Source: Cytophagales bacterium (lineage in GTDB: Bacteria > Bacteroidota > Bacteroidia > Cytophagales > Microscillaceae). Taken from it: a DNA stretch of 45,929 nucleotides. The DNA is taken from contig JAAFIN010000007.1 of assembly GCA_013297825.1 (NCBI GenBank), positions 1-45,929 on the forward strand, read 5' to 3'. The notes beneath the pieces were generated by a model that worked only from the letters and a program-made list of their open reading frames with translations, had not been told where the DNA came from and did not search any database. This document shows, piece after piece, positions 35,643-44,082 of the stretch. Numbering within the stretch: position 1 is the first letter of the stretch; each line of letters starts with the position of its first letter. The position numbers and the translations under genes were made by a program.

Positions 35643-36227
35643 TTACAACAAATATTTATCCAATAAAAATAAAATTTCTTTGATAAAGTTAAGTATTTTA
35701 TTTGGATTTTCTGTTGAATTTTCAGGTAAAATATACCATTTTGATTGAAAATCTATATTTTGATGAAATATTTTTAAAATGTGTAACGTTCCATCTAATA
35801 CCAAACTTTCTTTTGTAAAATCTTTTTCTATTGTATTGTTATTATCTTCGTTATTATTATTTTCATTAGGATTTAGAAAGAATAAAAAATAACGTGCCAA
35901 TATTTCATTTAATTGATTTTTATCTGTGGTTTCTAATTTTTCCAAAAAACGTGTTTCTACAAATAATCTATCCAAATTATAAATTCCAAGTGTATTTTTT
36001 TGAAAAAATGTGGTTTTGTGCCATATCTTTTTAATTACGTAAAATTCTTCATTTTTGTTTTTTAATAAAAAAAATGCTTTTTCATTTTGAAAATGTGGCA
36101 ATTCTGCAAAAAATAAAATACAAATATCTTGAGAATTTTCGTGATGTTTTTCTTGATTTGGCAATAAAAAAAGCTCTTTTTGAGCTTCTTTTACCACCAA
36201 AGATGTGTTATTAGTAAATCGTTTCAT
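35643..36227 (-). CDS. Hypothetical protein
   Basis: 194 residues, no signal peptide or membrane segment. I do not recognise it. It has aromatic-rich alternating strands (AFFLLKNKNEEFYVIKKIW; KWYILPENSTENPNKI), a helix LEKLETTDKNQLNEILARYFLFFL, an Asn-rich low-complexity stretch (NENNNNEDNNNTIEK, about 122-136) and a C-terminal hydrophobic helix ILNFIKEILFLLDKYLL. The start ATG follows AAACGA without visible promoter. It stands alone between two boundary repeats. Codon and base use look like the neighbours. Confidence 0.6.
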   Translation of the reverse strand: MKRFTNNTSLVVKEAQKELFLLPNQEKHHENSQDICILFFAELPHFQNEKAFFLLKNKNEEFYVIKKIWHKTTFFQKNTLGIYNLDRLFVETRFLEKLETTDKNQLNEILARYFLFFLNPNENNNNEDNNNTIEKDFTKESLVLDGTLHILKIFHQNIDFQSKWYILPENSTENPNKILNFIKEILFLLDKYLL

Positions 36228-36290
36228 TTGATAAGAAACGAAATTTTTGATTTTTTAGTGTTAAATTTTTTGTGATTTTTTTTTAAAAGA

Positions 36291-36336
36291 TAAAAAAATG
36301 GGTCAGACCTTCGCAAGCTACGATACAGACCATTTT
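36291..36336 (-). repeat. GGTCTG hairpin element, copy 3
   Basis: On the minus strand the element reads AAAAAATGGTCTGTATCGTA, GCTTGCGAAGGTCTGACCC, ATTTTTTT. AAAAAATGG-(g)-TC pairs with GACCATTTTTT. The outer stem has two extra base pairs compared with copies 1 and 2. It lies about 70 bases after the stop of the saccharopine-dehydrogenase-like gene, in that gene's sense. Confidence 0.75.
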
Positions 36337-36361
36337 TTGAATTTTAAATGTTGAACATTTG

Positions 36362-36411
36362 TATTTGGCTGTTCAATTCCTAATTCCTAATTCTTAATTT
36401 CTAATTCCTGA
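36362..36411 (+). repeat. Boundary repeat at the 3' end of the saccharopine-dehydrogenase-like gene
   Basis: Core TTTGGCTGTTCAATT followed by CCTAATTCCTAATTCTTAAT; the last codons Arg-Asn-stop (AGG AAT TAG) are repeat words. Confidence 0.85.
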
Positions 36412-37717
36412 TTTCTTCTATTTTTTCCTCAAAAACTACGCCCCAATCCTCCAATTCTTTCAAAATGGGTTTGTATAATTGCTCTGAAAGTGGAAGTTGA
36501 ACGCCTTTGAGCGTGAGTTTATCAGTCAAAAGCAGTTTTGTAGCCATCGCAAGAGGCAAACCAACGGTTTTGGCGATGGCGGTTTTTTGTCCATTTTCGC
36601 CTATTACCACAAGGTCGCAATAGGTTTTGTAGCGTTTTTCTTGAGAATGATGTTCTACTTCGTGATACATCACAATCATATCTTTGTCATCAGCAGACAA
36701 AGCCCATTTTTTTTCTAATAATTGTTGTAAAATTTGGGCAGAAGTAGCATTTTTAATGGTTATTTTTTGGGTATCATCCCAAATGCCAAGCCATTCTAAT
36801 TTATCTTTGATTTCCTTAGAAAAACCTTGTAATATTTTTGGGTTTATTTGCCAACTTTCTACCCATTTTTTGTGTGTAAGTTGGTCAGAATTTTGTATAA
36901 TAGTGGTATTATCTGTAAGTCCAAGCGTAACAAGTGCGTGCCAAGCCTCACAAAAACCTACTTGGCGAAGTGTTCCACGCAATATGGTGGTTAAATGTGG
37001 CAAAGAATACACATCTTTGTAAGGAATTGATTCACGATTGGGATATGCTTCAAGTATATCATTTTTTGATGTAATAATTTTTTGGGTATTATCAAATAAA
37101 TGTGCGTAAGGAATGTATTTATTTTCGCCATTTAAAAGATAAGAGGCTGTTCCTCCTTGCCCTGCGAGTACCACATTGCGAGGATTCCACGTAAATTTAT
37201 ATCGCCAAGGATTATTTCCCTCACTTTCAGGGGCAACCAATGCCCCAGCATAAGATTTTAGGCTTGTAATGGTTTCATTTTTTGCGTGAATATCTGCGAC
37301 CATTTTCGCAATGCTAAGGTGGTCAAGTCCAGGGTCTAAACCTAATTCATTCAAAAAAAGCAAATTATAAGCACTTGCTTTGATGTCTAAGGCTTTGATT
37401 TCAGGCGGAAGATAAGATGCACTCAAAAAATGTTTGCGGTATTGAATACAATATTTCGCCACAACACCCTGCAAAAACGCAGGTATTAAAGAAACGACCA
37501 CATCAGTATTTTTGAACAGATTTTCTGCGATTTCTGCGTGGTTGATGTCCAATGTTTTGGTAATAATATGCGGATATGCTTGTGCTTTTTGTTGGGCAAG
37601 GTTGATATTTTGGTCTGCAAGCGTAATTTCCCAACCCATTTGTGGTGCTTGCGAAGCCAAATAATCAATTAAGTACCCAGAAGAAAGCCCTGCACCTAAG
37701 ATTAGAATTTTTTGCAT
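36401..37717 (-). CDS. Saccharopine dehydrogenase-family oxidoreductase
   Basis: 438 residues. The N-terminal Rossmann fold starts KILILGAGLSSGYLIDYLA (glycines of the NAD(P) loop at about 8-13) and TLADQNINLAQQKAQ. VVVSLIPAFLQGVVAKYC, LNELGLDPGLDHLSIAKMVAD and SYAGALVAPESEGNNPWRYKFTW match the saccharopine dehydrogenase/reductase group (LYS9-like). The C-terminal part has MVMYHEVEHHS and KTVGLPLAMATKLLL. The reaction is probably interconversion of saccharopine with glutamate and aminoadipate semialdehyde in lysine metabolism; related family members make other amines, so the substrate is not certain. The stop codon is in a repeat word and the start follows an ACCATT arm. Confidence 0.88.
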   Translation of the reverse strand: MQKILILGAGLSSGYLIDYLASQAPQMGWEITLADQNINLAQQKAQAYPHIITKTLDINHAEIAENLFKNTDVVVSLIPAFLQGVVAKYCIQYRKHFLSASYLPPEIKALDIKASAYNLLFLNELGLDPGLDHLSIAKMVADIHAKNETITSLKSYAGALVAPESEGNNPWRYKFTWNPRNVVLAGQGGTASYLLNGENKYIPYAHLFDNTQKIITSKNDILEAYPNRESIPYKDVYSLPHLTTILRGTLRQVGFCEAWHALVTLGLTDNTTIIQNSDQLTHKKWVESWQINPKILQGFSKEIKDKLEWLGIWDDTQKITIKNATSAQILQQLLEKKWALSADDKDMIVMYHEVEHHSQEKRYKTYCDLVVIGENGQKTAIAKTVGLPLAMATKLLLTDKLTLKGVQLPLSEQLYKPILKELEDWGVVFEEKIEEIRN

Positions 37718-37725
37718 AAATTTTT

Positions 37726-37770
37726 AATGGTGAATTGTGAATGGTAAATGGTGAATGAAACAGCCAAAGC
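37726..37770 (-). repeat. Boundary repeat before the saccharopine-dehydrogenase-like gene
   Basis: On the minus strand: core TTTGGCTGTTTCATTCACC and ATTTACCATTCACAATTC words, ending a few bases before the ATG. Confidence 0.85.
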
Positions 37771-37823
37771 AGTCAAAAATAGAAAATAAACAAAATATAA
37801 AGTTAGGAATTTTTCAAAAAAAT

Positions 37824-37912
37824 AGTCAGACCTTCGTAAACTACGGTGCAGACCATTTTTTTGAAAAATGGCTGTTTCATTTACCATTCACCATTTATCA
37901 TTCAACATTATT
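37824..37912 (+). repeat. GGTCTG hairpin copy 4 joined to a boundary repeat
   Basis: AGTCAGACCTTCGTAAACTA, CGGTGCAGACCATTTTTTT is followed by TGGCTGTTTCATTTACC words that reach the HMG-CoA reductase stop. In the sense of that gene the hairpin follows the boundary repeat. Its inner stem CGTA/TACG is fully Watson-Crick here. Confidence 0.85.
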
Positions 37913-37913
37913 T

Positions 37914-39464
37914 TTACCTGTTTCTTCCAAATTTTTCGTGGCTTGAAACCCAGTCAGAAGACGAAATCGCAGACGCAAGCGAAATTTCGCCAGCAAGCAC
38001 AACCCCAGCAATGATTTCAGCAAGTTTATTTACACGATTGCGACCATAACAATCCATCATTTCCAAACATTCTTTTTGCGTAGCCAAACCAACACCACCG
38101 CCATACGTTGCAACAATCAACGAAGGAATTGTAATAGAAATATAAAGGTCTTTTTCAGGCGTAAGTTCTGAATATAATACACCAGCAGAAGATTCTGACA
38201 CATTGGCAACATCTTGCCCTGTTGCGATAAACATTGCAGTAATACCATTGGCAGAATGCGCCCCATTATTATTTGCACCAGAAAGCATAGCACCAATATT
38301 CGCAACGCCAGCGTGATAAATAAGTTGTTCAGGTTCTACACGCATACGCTCAATCAAAACATCACGTTTTACAACACATTCCGCAACAACTCTTTTGCCT
38401 CTTGTACGCATTATATTCACTTGTGAGGCTTTTTTATCGGTTGCAAAATTAGATTCCAAATAAAAATGTTGGATAGGATTTTCTTTGTAATTATCAAAAA
38501 TCCAACTGCACGCTGCGAATGTTGCACGTCCAACCATATTTTGACCTGCTGCATCACCTGTGGTATAATTAAACCTCAAATACGCAAATTTATTGCTCAA
38601 ATAGGTATCAATATCTTGCAATTTGGCAACTGATGAGGTTTGTTCTGCGTGGTATGCAATCGTTTTGATGTGTGCTTGCACCCATTTGTTAAAATCTCTT
38701 GCTTGTCGTGCATCTTCAAATACAAACACAGGAGCGCGTTGCATAGCATCACCTATGATAGTAGATTTTACGCCACCGCTTAGGTTGATTACGCTAATTC
38801 CACGATTGTAAGATGCTACAAGCGTGCCTTCTGCGGTAGCCATTGGAATAAGAAACTCGCCTTTTGCGTGTTCGCCATTTACTAAAAGAGGGCCTGCAAT
38901 ACCCAACGGAATTTGGGCAACACCTACAAAATGCTCACAATTTCCACCTGTAATATGTGGGTCAAAAGATTGTTTGTAAATGTGGGTTGGTTTTGTGTTG
39001 GTGTAATTTTCCAAAAAAGTGCGTCTTTCTTGGATTGCTTTTTCAGAATAATCATCTTGGTCATCTCTTGGAATTTTTACGCGGTCAATTTTGCGTTCAA
39101 TGCTGTCTTCCACCACAAATTCCAATTTTCCAAAAGGTATTGCCTCCACAGAAATACCAATTTGATGTTTTCCTTCTGCAAGTGCTTCGTGTTTTACAAC
39201 AAAAGACACAATTTGTTTGAGTGCAAAATTTGCAACATTATTTTCAGAAACTTCGCTTCCAGATATCAATTTTCCATCACCCAAATCAAGCTGAACATCT
39301 GTTGCAGGGATTTGTTTTTCGCCAATGCTAATGTGGTTGATTTTGGTAATGCTTGCATCAGCAAGACGGTTTTTGAGCGAAAAAGCAACTTGGTTATTCT
39401 CCAAATTCTTGAGGCTACTATTTGTATAAAGTTGTTTGAGTAAAAGAGAAGGTATTGCAGTCAT
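37914..39464 (-). CDS. Hydroxymethylglutaryl-CoA reductase
   Basis: 516 residues from the ATG at 39464; the frame extends 29 codons further up but that part is the translated G/C palindrome (IPPLGVRGLK), so I exclude it. It reduces HMG-CoA to mevalonate for isoprenoid synthesis. Catalytic residues as in class I enzymes: Glu212 (ATAEGTLVASYNRG), Lys344 (ATDKKASQVN), Asp418 (ATGQDVANVSES) and a C-terminal His509 (SSHEKFGRNR). QIPLGIAGPLLVNGEHAKGE and TTGDAAGQNMVGR are the substrate and cofactor loops. The first 110 or so residues are an extra soluble N-terminal region without membrane segments. No other mevalonate genes are nearby. The GGTCTG element follows its stop. Confidence 0.93.
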   Translation of the reverse strand: MTAIPSLLLKQLYTNSSLKNLENNQVAFSLKNRLADASITKINHISIGEKQIPATDVQLDLGDGKLISGSEVSENNVANFALKQIVSFVVKHEALAEGKHQIGISVEAIPFGKLEFVVEDSIERKIDRVKIPRDDQDDYSEKAIQERRTFLENYTNTKPTHIYKQSFDPHITGGNCEHFVGVAQIPLGIAGPLLVNGEHAKGEFLIPMATAEGTLVASYNRGISVINLSGGVKSTIIGDAMQRAPVFVFEDARQARDFNKWVQAHIKTIAYHAEQTSSVAKLQDIDTYLSNKFAYLRFNYTTGDAAGQNMVGRATFAACSWIFDNYKENPIQHFYLESNFATDKKASQVNIMRTRGKRVVAECVVKRDVLIERMRVEPEQLIYHAGVANIGAMLSGANNNGAHSANGITAMFIATGQDVANVSESSAGVLYSELTPEKDLYISITIPSLIVATYGGGVGLATQKECLEMMDCYGRNRVNKLAEIIAGVVLAGEISLASAISSSDWVSSHEKFGRNR

Positions 39465-39480
39465 TTGTTTTGTATTTTTA

Positions 39481-39508
39481 AGCCCCCTAACCCCCAAAGG
39501 GGGAATTT
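39481..39508 (+). repeat. CCCCC-AAA-GGGGG palindrome upstream of the HMG-CoA reductase
   Basis: CCCCCTAACCCCCAAAGGGGG, a single copy, 16 bases upstream of the probable start codon. Confidence 0.85.
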
Positions 39509-39652
39509 TTAATTGTGGGCGAGTTGGAAAATGAAAATGTATTTTGGACAAAAATATAAAAGTTTTTGTATTTTTTTACATTTTTCTAAGATTTTTTATT
39601 TTTTAATGAAAATTTTATAAAAAAATGATTTTTGGAATGAGTAAATTCTAAT

Positions 39653-39755
39653 ATGGATTATTTGACGCTTCACAGGCATAAATGTCTGTGCTATACATAA
39701 AAATACAAAAATATGTATAAAATAGGCATTTATGCCTATTTTTACCAGTATCCAT
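39653..39755. repeat. Three-stem dispersed element, copy 2
   Basis: Outer stem ATGGAT (39653-39658) with ATCCAT (39750-39755); hairpin CACAGGCA/TGTCTGTG (39671-39690, one wobble); hairpin AATAGGCAT/ATGCCTATT (39721-39740). Against copy 1 the outer stem changes TGAAT/ATTCA to TGGAT/ATCCA, a compensatory change. Confidence 0.75.
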
Positions 39756-39854
39756 TTTATTTTTAATTCGTTCCTTTTGTATTAAAATAAAATTGGTCTT
39801 TTGTAATTTTTGTGAAAAAAACAGTTCTATGATAATTTTTTATGTAATAATAAT

Positions 39855-39932
39855 GTAGCACACACTTTTAGTGTGTGAAAACATAGTTAAAAGTGCCTTT
39901 GACAAAGACACACACTAAAAGTGTGTGCTACA
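39855..39932. mobile_element. 78-bp MITE-like element with 24-bp inverted arms, each arm palindromic
   Basis: TGTAGCACACACTTTTAGTG, TGTG (39855-39878) is exactly complementary to 39909-39932. Each arm also contains the palindrome CACACT-TTT-AGTGTG. A 30-base spacer separates the arms. No protein is encoded. Confidence 0.75.
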
Positions 39933-40001
39933 AAATGTCGTTTTTTTCTTTTTCCATAAAAAATTTGTCAAACAACCAAAATAACATAAAAACACATTTT
40001 T

Positions 40002-40038
40002 CCTCAATAAATATTTTCATTTATTGAGGCTTTTTTTT
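40002..40038 (+). terminator. Plus-strand intrinsic terminator just upstream of the Roco gene
   Basis: CCTCAATAAAT (40002-40012) pairs with ATTTATTGAGG (40019-40029), followed by C and eight T. It works only on the plus strand, yet no plus-strand gene lies before it; see findings. Confidence 0.8.
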
Positions 40039-40085
40039 ATTTTTGGGTAAAATAAATTTTGAAAAAAAATAAAAAAATTTTAATT

Positions 40086-42806
40086 ATGACAAAAGCAGAA
40101 GAAATTATACATGAGTGCATTCAAAATAAAAATTACGAACTAAATTTATGCAATAGATGGCATTATCCAATTAAAATAGAACTTGATGACGATTCTCCTG
40201 AATTAAAATTATTGGTAGAAGAATGTACACACATAACACAGTTACATTTGAATGGTAATAAAATTTCTGATTTTTCATTTTTGCAATTTTTACCCAATTT
40301 AACACATCTGTATTTGCAAGATAATAAGATTAATTTGCCTATTTTACCAAATTTAATAAAATTATATTTAAACCGTGTTTATGGTGAGAGTAACAGGTTT
40401 TTCAATTTTTTATCATTATCTATTCAACCCAAATTAACACATTTATTTTTAAATGATTTGTGTATTTCTGATATTTCATTTTTAGAATATTTACCCAATT
40501 TAATCCATTTAGAAATAGCAGAAAATACAATTTCAGATTTTTTACCATTAAAAAAACTAAAAAATTTAAACCATTTGAATTTGTGTAGGAATAATCTTTC
40601 TGATATTTCATTTTTGGAGTTTTTGCCAACACTTACACATTTAACATTGGGAAAAAATAATATTTCAGATATTTCACCATTAAAACATTTATTAAATTTA
40701 AAATACTTGTTTTTAAGGCAAAATAATATTTCAGATATTTCACCTTTGGAATTTTTAACAAATTTAACGCATTTAATACTTGCACAAAATTTAATATCTG
40801 ATATTTTACCTCTCCAAAACCTTTTAAATTTAAAATATCTAAAACTATACAAAAATAAAATATCTAATTTTGTATGTACAAAATATCTGTATCATCTTGA
40901 TAACCTAAATTTAAGCAATAATCAAATTTCAGATGTTTCTTTTTTAAAATTTATACCCAATTTAAAATATTTAAGAATGTTTGACAATCAAATTTCAGAT
41001 GTTTCTAATTTCTCTGAACTTCAAAATTTAACAGCCTTAAATTTACACAACAATCAAATTTCAGATATTTCTAATTTCCCTATTTTAGAGAAATTAAAAG
41101 AATTATATTTGAACAACAATCAAATTTCAGATGTTTCTAATTTCCCTATTTTAGAGAATTTAAAATGTTTATATTTAGATGGTAATCAAATTTCAGATTT
41201 TTCACAGTTTCCCATTTTACCAAATTTAACCTCTTTAACTTTAAGATATAATCAAATTTCAGATGTTTCTAATTTTTCAAAACAAAAAACTTTGAAAGCG
41301 TTGTATTTAAGTAATAATCAAATTGCTAATATTTCTTTGCAATTTCTTGATAAATTTCCTAATCTTTTAATATTTGATGTACGTGGAAATCCTATTCAAA
41401 ACATTCCAAAAGAAATTTACAATAAAAACAACTGTTTTCCTGAAATTCTTCATTATTTACAAGACTTAGAAAACCATCAAGCAGAAGAAAATAAGGAAAT
41501 CAAAGTGATTTTTGTGGGAAATGGTAGCGTAGGCAAAACACAAGTAGCAAAAAGATTGGTAGAACAAAACGCATTTGTATTTGATGGACAACACAATTCT
41601 ACCCACGCTATTGTAATGTTGCGTAGAAAATTAGCAGATTTTCAGCTAAATTGTTGGGATTTTGCAGGGCAAGAATTGTATCACGACACACACAAGATTT
41701 TTATGCAGACAAAAGCATTGTTTGTGTTGGTTTGGGACGCTGAAAATGAAAAAAATGATTTTCACACGTGGCACAATAAACAATATGAAAACGAAAAATT
41801 AGAATATTGGTTAAAATATGCTGAATATTTTGGAAATAATAGCCCAATTTTAGTTTTGCAAAATAAAATAGATGTTTTTTCAGAAGATTTGTATGTTGAA
41901 CAAAAAGAAAAACTTAAAGAAAAATATCCTATTGTGGATTTTTTGGAAGTAAGTGCAAAAACCAATGAAGGTTTTGAGGCTTTTGAACAACAATTAACAC
42001 ATATTTTTTCCACACATTCCACTTTTAAAACACCTGATTTGCCTAAAAATTGGGTAAAAATTCGTGAGGAAATTATCAAATTGCAAGAAAATGAGGTTAA
42101 AATTATTGAATTTTCGGAATTTGAGGAAATTTGTAAAAATTATGAGAGTTCTACATCCACAAATACTATTTTGGATTATCTGCATAATACAGGTGTTTTA
42201 TATTACCAATTTTTTTATTTTAAAGAGAAAATTATCATAAATCAAGGTTGGATAATAGAAAAAATATACAAAGTTTTGGATAGAGAAAGTGCAGAATTTG
42301 AGGTAATTCAACAACAAAATGGCATTTTTACCTACCAAAATATGTGTAATATTTGGCAAAATAACACTGAAAAAGAAAGGTGGTTATTTATGAATTTTAT
42401 GTTGAGTGCAGGATTGGCGATTGAAATTACAATTCATACATCTCAAAGAATTTTTAGCGAAGAACATAGAATTTTTGTCATTCCACAGCTTTTACCCAAA
42501 GAAAAACCTACTCAAATATTAGAATGGGAACAAAAAAACAAAAATAATCTAAGTGAAAAAGTGCTTTTTTATTATTTTTTGCCACAACAAACGATTTATA
42601 GTTTTATGAATTATGCCCAAAAACTTACAAATCAAAATATTATTTGGCGACAAGGGATTTTACTAAAAATTGACAATGATTGCGTGTTGGTGGAAGTTTT
42701 TTATGAAGATGAAAAATCAAAAATCATCATTCAGTCTAACAAAAATGCACTTATAGAAAAAATAATGAAAGAATCACCAATTAAATCTTATGCACAAGCA
42801 GATTGA
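40086..42806 (+). CDS. Roco-family protein: LRR, Roc GTPase and COR domains
   Basis: 906 residues from ATG 40086 (an in-frame TTG nine codons upstream is less likely). About residues 40-445 are leucine-rich repeats of about 22 residues, consensus L-x-x-L-x-x-N-x-I-S-D-(I/V)-S. A Roc (Ras-of-complex) domain follows: P-loop GNGSVGKT (about 478-485), switch WDFAGQELYHDTHKIFM (about 522-538), LQNKIDVF (G4, about 590) and VSAKTNEGF (G5, about 622). The COR domain (about 655-890) includes ILDYLHNTGVLYYQ and IINQGWIIEKIYKVLDRESA. There is no kinase. Roco proteins are GTP-dependent dimers; bacterial roles are largely unknown. No signal peptide, so cytoplasmic. The gene stands alone; an FtsX-like permease follows after 100 bases. 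Several LRR units are near-identical at DNA level. Confidence 0.93.
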   Translation: MTKAEEIIHECIQNKNYELNLCNRWHYPIKIELDDDSPELKLLVEECTHITQLHLNGNKISDFSFLQFLPNLTHLYLQDNKINLPILPNLIKLYLNRVYGESNRFFNFLSLSIQPKLTHLFLNDLCISDISFLEYLPNLIHLEIAENTISDFLPLKKLKNLNHLNLCRNNLSDISFLEFLPTLTHLTLGKNNISDISPLKHLLNLKYLFLRQNNISDISPLEFLTNLTHLILAQNLISDILPLQNLLNLKYLKLYKNKISNFVCTKYLYHLDNLNLSNNQISDVSFLKFIPNLKYLRMFDNQISDVSNFSELQNLTALNLHNNQISDISNFPILEKLKELYLNNNQISDVSNFPILENLKCLYLDGNQISDFSQFPILPNLTSLTLRYNQISDVSNFSKQKTLKALYLSNNQIANISLQFLDKFPNLLIFDVRGNPIQNIPKEIYNKNNCFPEILHYLQDLENHQAEENKEIKVIFVGNGSVGKTQVAKRLVEQNAFVFDGQHNSTHAIVMLRRKLADFQLNCWDFAGQELYHDTHKIFMQTKALFVLVWDAENEKNDFHTWHNKQYENEKLEYWLKYAEYFGNNSPILVLQNKIDVFSEDLYVEQKEKLKEKYPIVDFLEVSAKTNEGFEAFEQQLTHIFSTHSTFKTPDLPKNWVKIREEIIKLQENEVKIIEFSEFEEICKNYESSTSTNTILDYLHNTGVLYYQFFYFKEKIIINQGWIIEKIYKVLDRESAEFEVIQQQNGIFTYQNMCNIWQNNTEKERWLFMNFMLSAGLAIEITIHTSQRIFSEEHRIFVIPQLLPKEKPTQILEWEQKNKNNLSEKVLFYYFLPQQTIYSFMNYAQKLTNQNIIWRQGILLKIDNDCVLVEVFYEDEKSKIIIQSNKNALIEKIMKESPIKSYAQAD

Positions 42807-42857
42807 GATTTATTTATATTTTTGATTTTTTATCATAAAAACGAAAAACCAGCTTTA

Positions 42858-42899
42858 TATTTTTGGCTGTTCTCCTGACACCTGTTTCCTGATACCTGT
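42858..42899 (+). repeat. Boundary repeat with CCTGACACC words before the permease gene
   Basis: TATTTTTGGCTGTTC core followed by TCCTGACACCTGTTTCCTGA words and a T run that ends at the permease ATG. TATTTTTG would also fit a -7 promoter box. Confidence 0.75.
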
Positions 42900-42906
42900 T
42901 TTTTTT

Positions 42907-44079
42907 ATGTTCAGACTTCCAATTATCTTATTCGCCCTAAAAAATATCCTAAATAATCGCAAAAAATACATTTTATTAGGCATTATGTACGTGATTATTG
43001 TGGCATTTTATAGCAGTATTGTTTTTTTTACCACCGCATTACGCCACGAAACCAAGCAAACACTCCAACATATTCCTGAATTATGGGTACAAAAATTGGC
43101 AGGAGGACGACTTACGCCATTTCCGCAATATATTACGGACAGCATACAGAAATGGCAAGGCATCAAAAAAATTGTGCCTCGTTATTGGGGTTATCAATTT
43201 GATACGCCAACAGGGGCAGTTTTTACGCTGATGGGAATGAATGATATAAAAGATTTGCCTTTTTTAATCAACATTTCAGATAAAAAAATAAACACAAAAT
43301 TCCCCATAAAAGATGACGAAATTATCGTAGGAACAGGTTTTTTGGCACTCAGAGGGCTTGAAATTGGCGAAAAAATGACACTTTTGGACGCAAAAGGCAA
43401 CATCAAAAGTTTTAAGATTTTAACAAGTTTTTCAGCAGAATCTGATTTATTAACCAAAGATTTATTACTTTTAAATGAAAAAATGGCAAAGAATATTTTG
43501 GATATTTCTGAAAATAACAGCACAGATATTGCGATTTATCTGTATAATAACCAAGAAAGTGAAAATCTTGCCCGAAAAATTGACCAAAATTTTGGAGGAA
43601 TACGTGTGGTTACTTCCACACAACTTGCTTCTACCTACCAAACTTTATTTGGTTGGCGAGGTGGAATTTTTATCTATGGCATTTTGCTAAGTTTGTTGGC
43701 TTTTGGCGTGCTTGCGTGGGAACGTGCAACCTCTTTGCAAACAGATGAACGCAAATCTTTGGCGGTTATGAAAGCATTAGGTTGGAATATCAATGACATT
43801 CTCACGTTTAAAATTTGGGAAAGTTTGCTTTTTTCGCTTACGGTTACATTTTTAGGAATTTGGTTAGGATTTTTTTATGTATTTTTTTTAGAAAGCCCTT
43901 TTTTAAAGAATTTTTTGGTGGGTTGGTCTGTGCTTTATCCTAATTTTACGCTTGTGCCTTACGTTGATTTTAGTAGCATTTTTTCTATTTTTTTGGTGTC
44001 TATCTTGCCTTATTTATTGGCTACGCTTGTGCCTGCGTGGTGGGGAGCAATTACTGATAGTGCAGAAGCAATGAAGTAA
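42907..44079 (+). CDS. FtsX/MacB-type ABC transporter permease
   Basis: 390 residues. One membrane segment near the N-terminus (KYILLGIMYVIIVAFYSSIVFF, about 18-40), a large periplasmic domain (about 45-250: VPRYWGYQFDTPTGAV, IGEKMTLLDAKGNIKSFKIL) and three C-terminal segments (GGIFIYGILLSLLAFGVLAW, SLLFSLTVTFLGIWLGFFYVFF, FSIFLVSILPYLLATLVPAWW), the FtsX layout. SLAVMKALGWNINDIL is the coupling region that touches an ABC ATPase. No ATPase gene is adjacent; the partner must be elsewhere. Substrate unknown; such permeases act in lipoprotein release or peptide export and in cell-wall control. Confidence 0.85.
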   Translation: MFRLPIILFALKNILNNRKKYILLGIMYVIIVAFYSSIVFFTTALRHETKQTLQHIPELWVQKLAGGRLTPFPQYITDSIQKWQGIKKIVPRYWGYQFDTPTGAVFTLMGMNDIKDLPFLINISDKKINTKFPIKDDEIIVGTGFLALRGLEIGEKMTLLDAKGNIKSFKILTSFSAESDLLTKDLLLLNEKMAKNILDISENNSTDIAIYLYNNQESENLARKIDQNFGGIRVVTSTQLASTYQTLFGWRGGIFIYGILLSLLAFGVLAWERATSLQTDERKSLAVMKALGWNINDILTFKIWESLLFSLTVTFLGIWLGFFYVFFLESPFLKNFLVGWSVLYPNFTLVPYVDFSSIFSIFLVSILPYLLATLVPAWWGAITDSAEAMK

Positions 44080-44082
44080 AGG

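Larger units (their letters stand above)
39465..40085. other. Divergent spacer between HMG-CoA reductase and the Roco gene
   Basis: This 621-base gap contains no gene. It is packed with elements: the G/C palindrome, an AT-rich stretch, the three-stem element copy 2, the palindromic-arm inverted element (39855-39932) and a plus-strand terminator (40002-40038) only 48 bases before the Roco start. Confidence 0.7.

Noticed and set aside
39465-39551. Longer start for HMG-CoA reductase
   Set aside because: The added 29 residues are the translated G/C palindrome; ATG 39464 starts a natural N-terminus.
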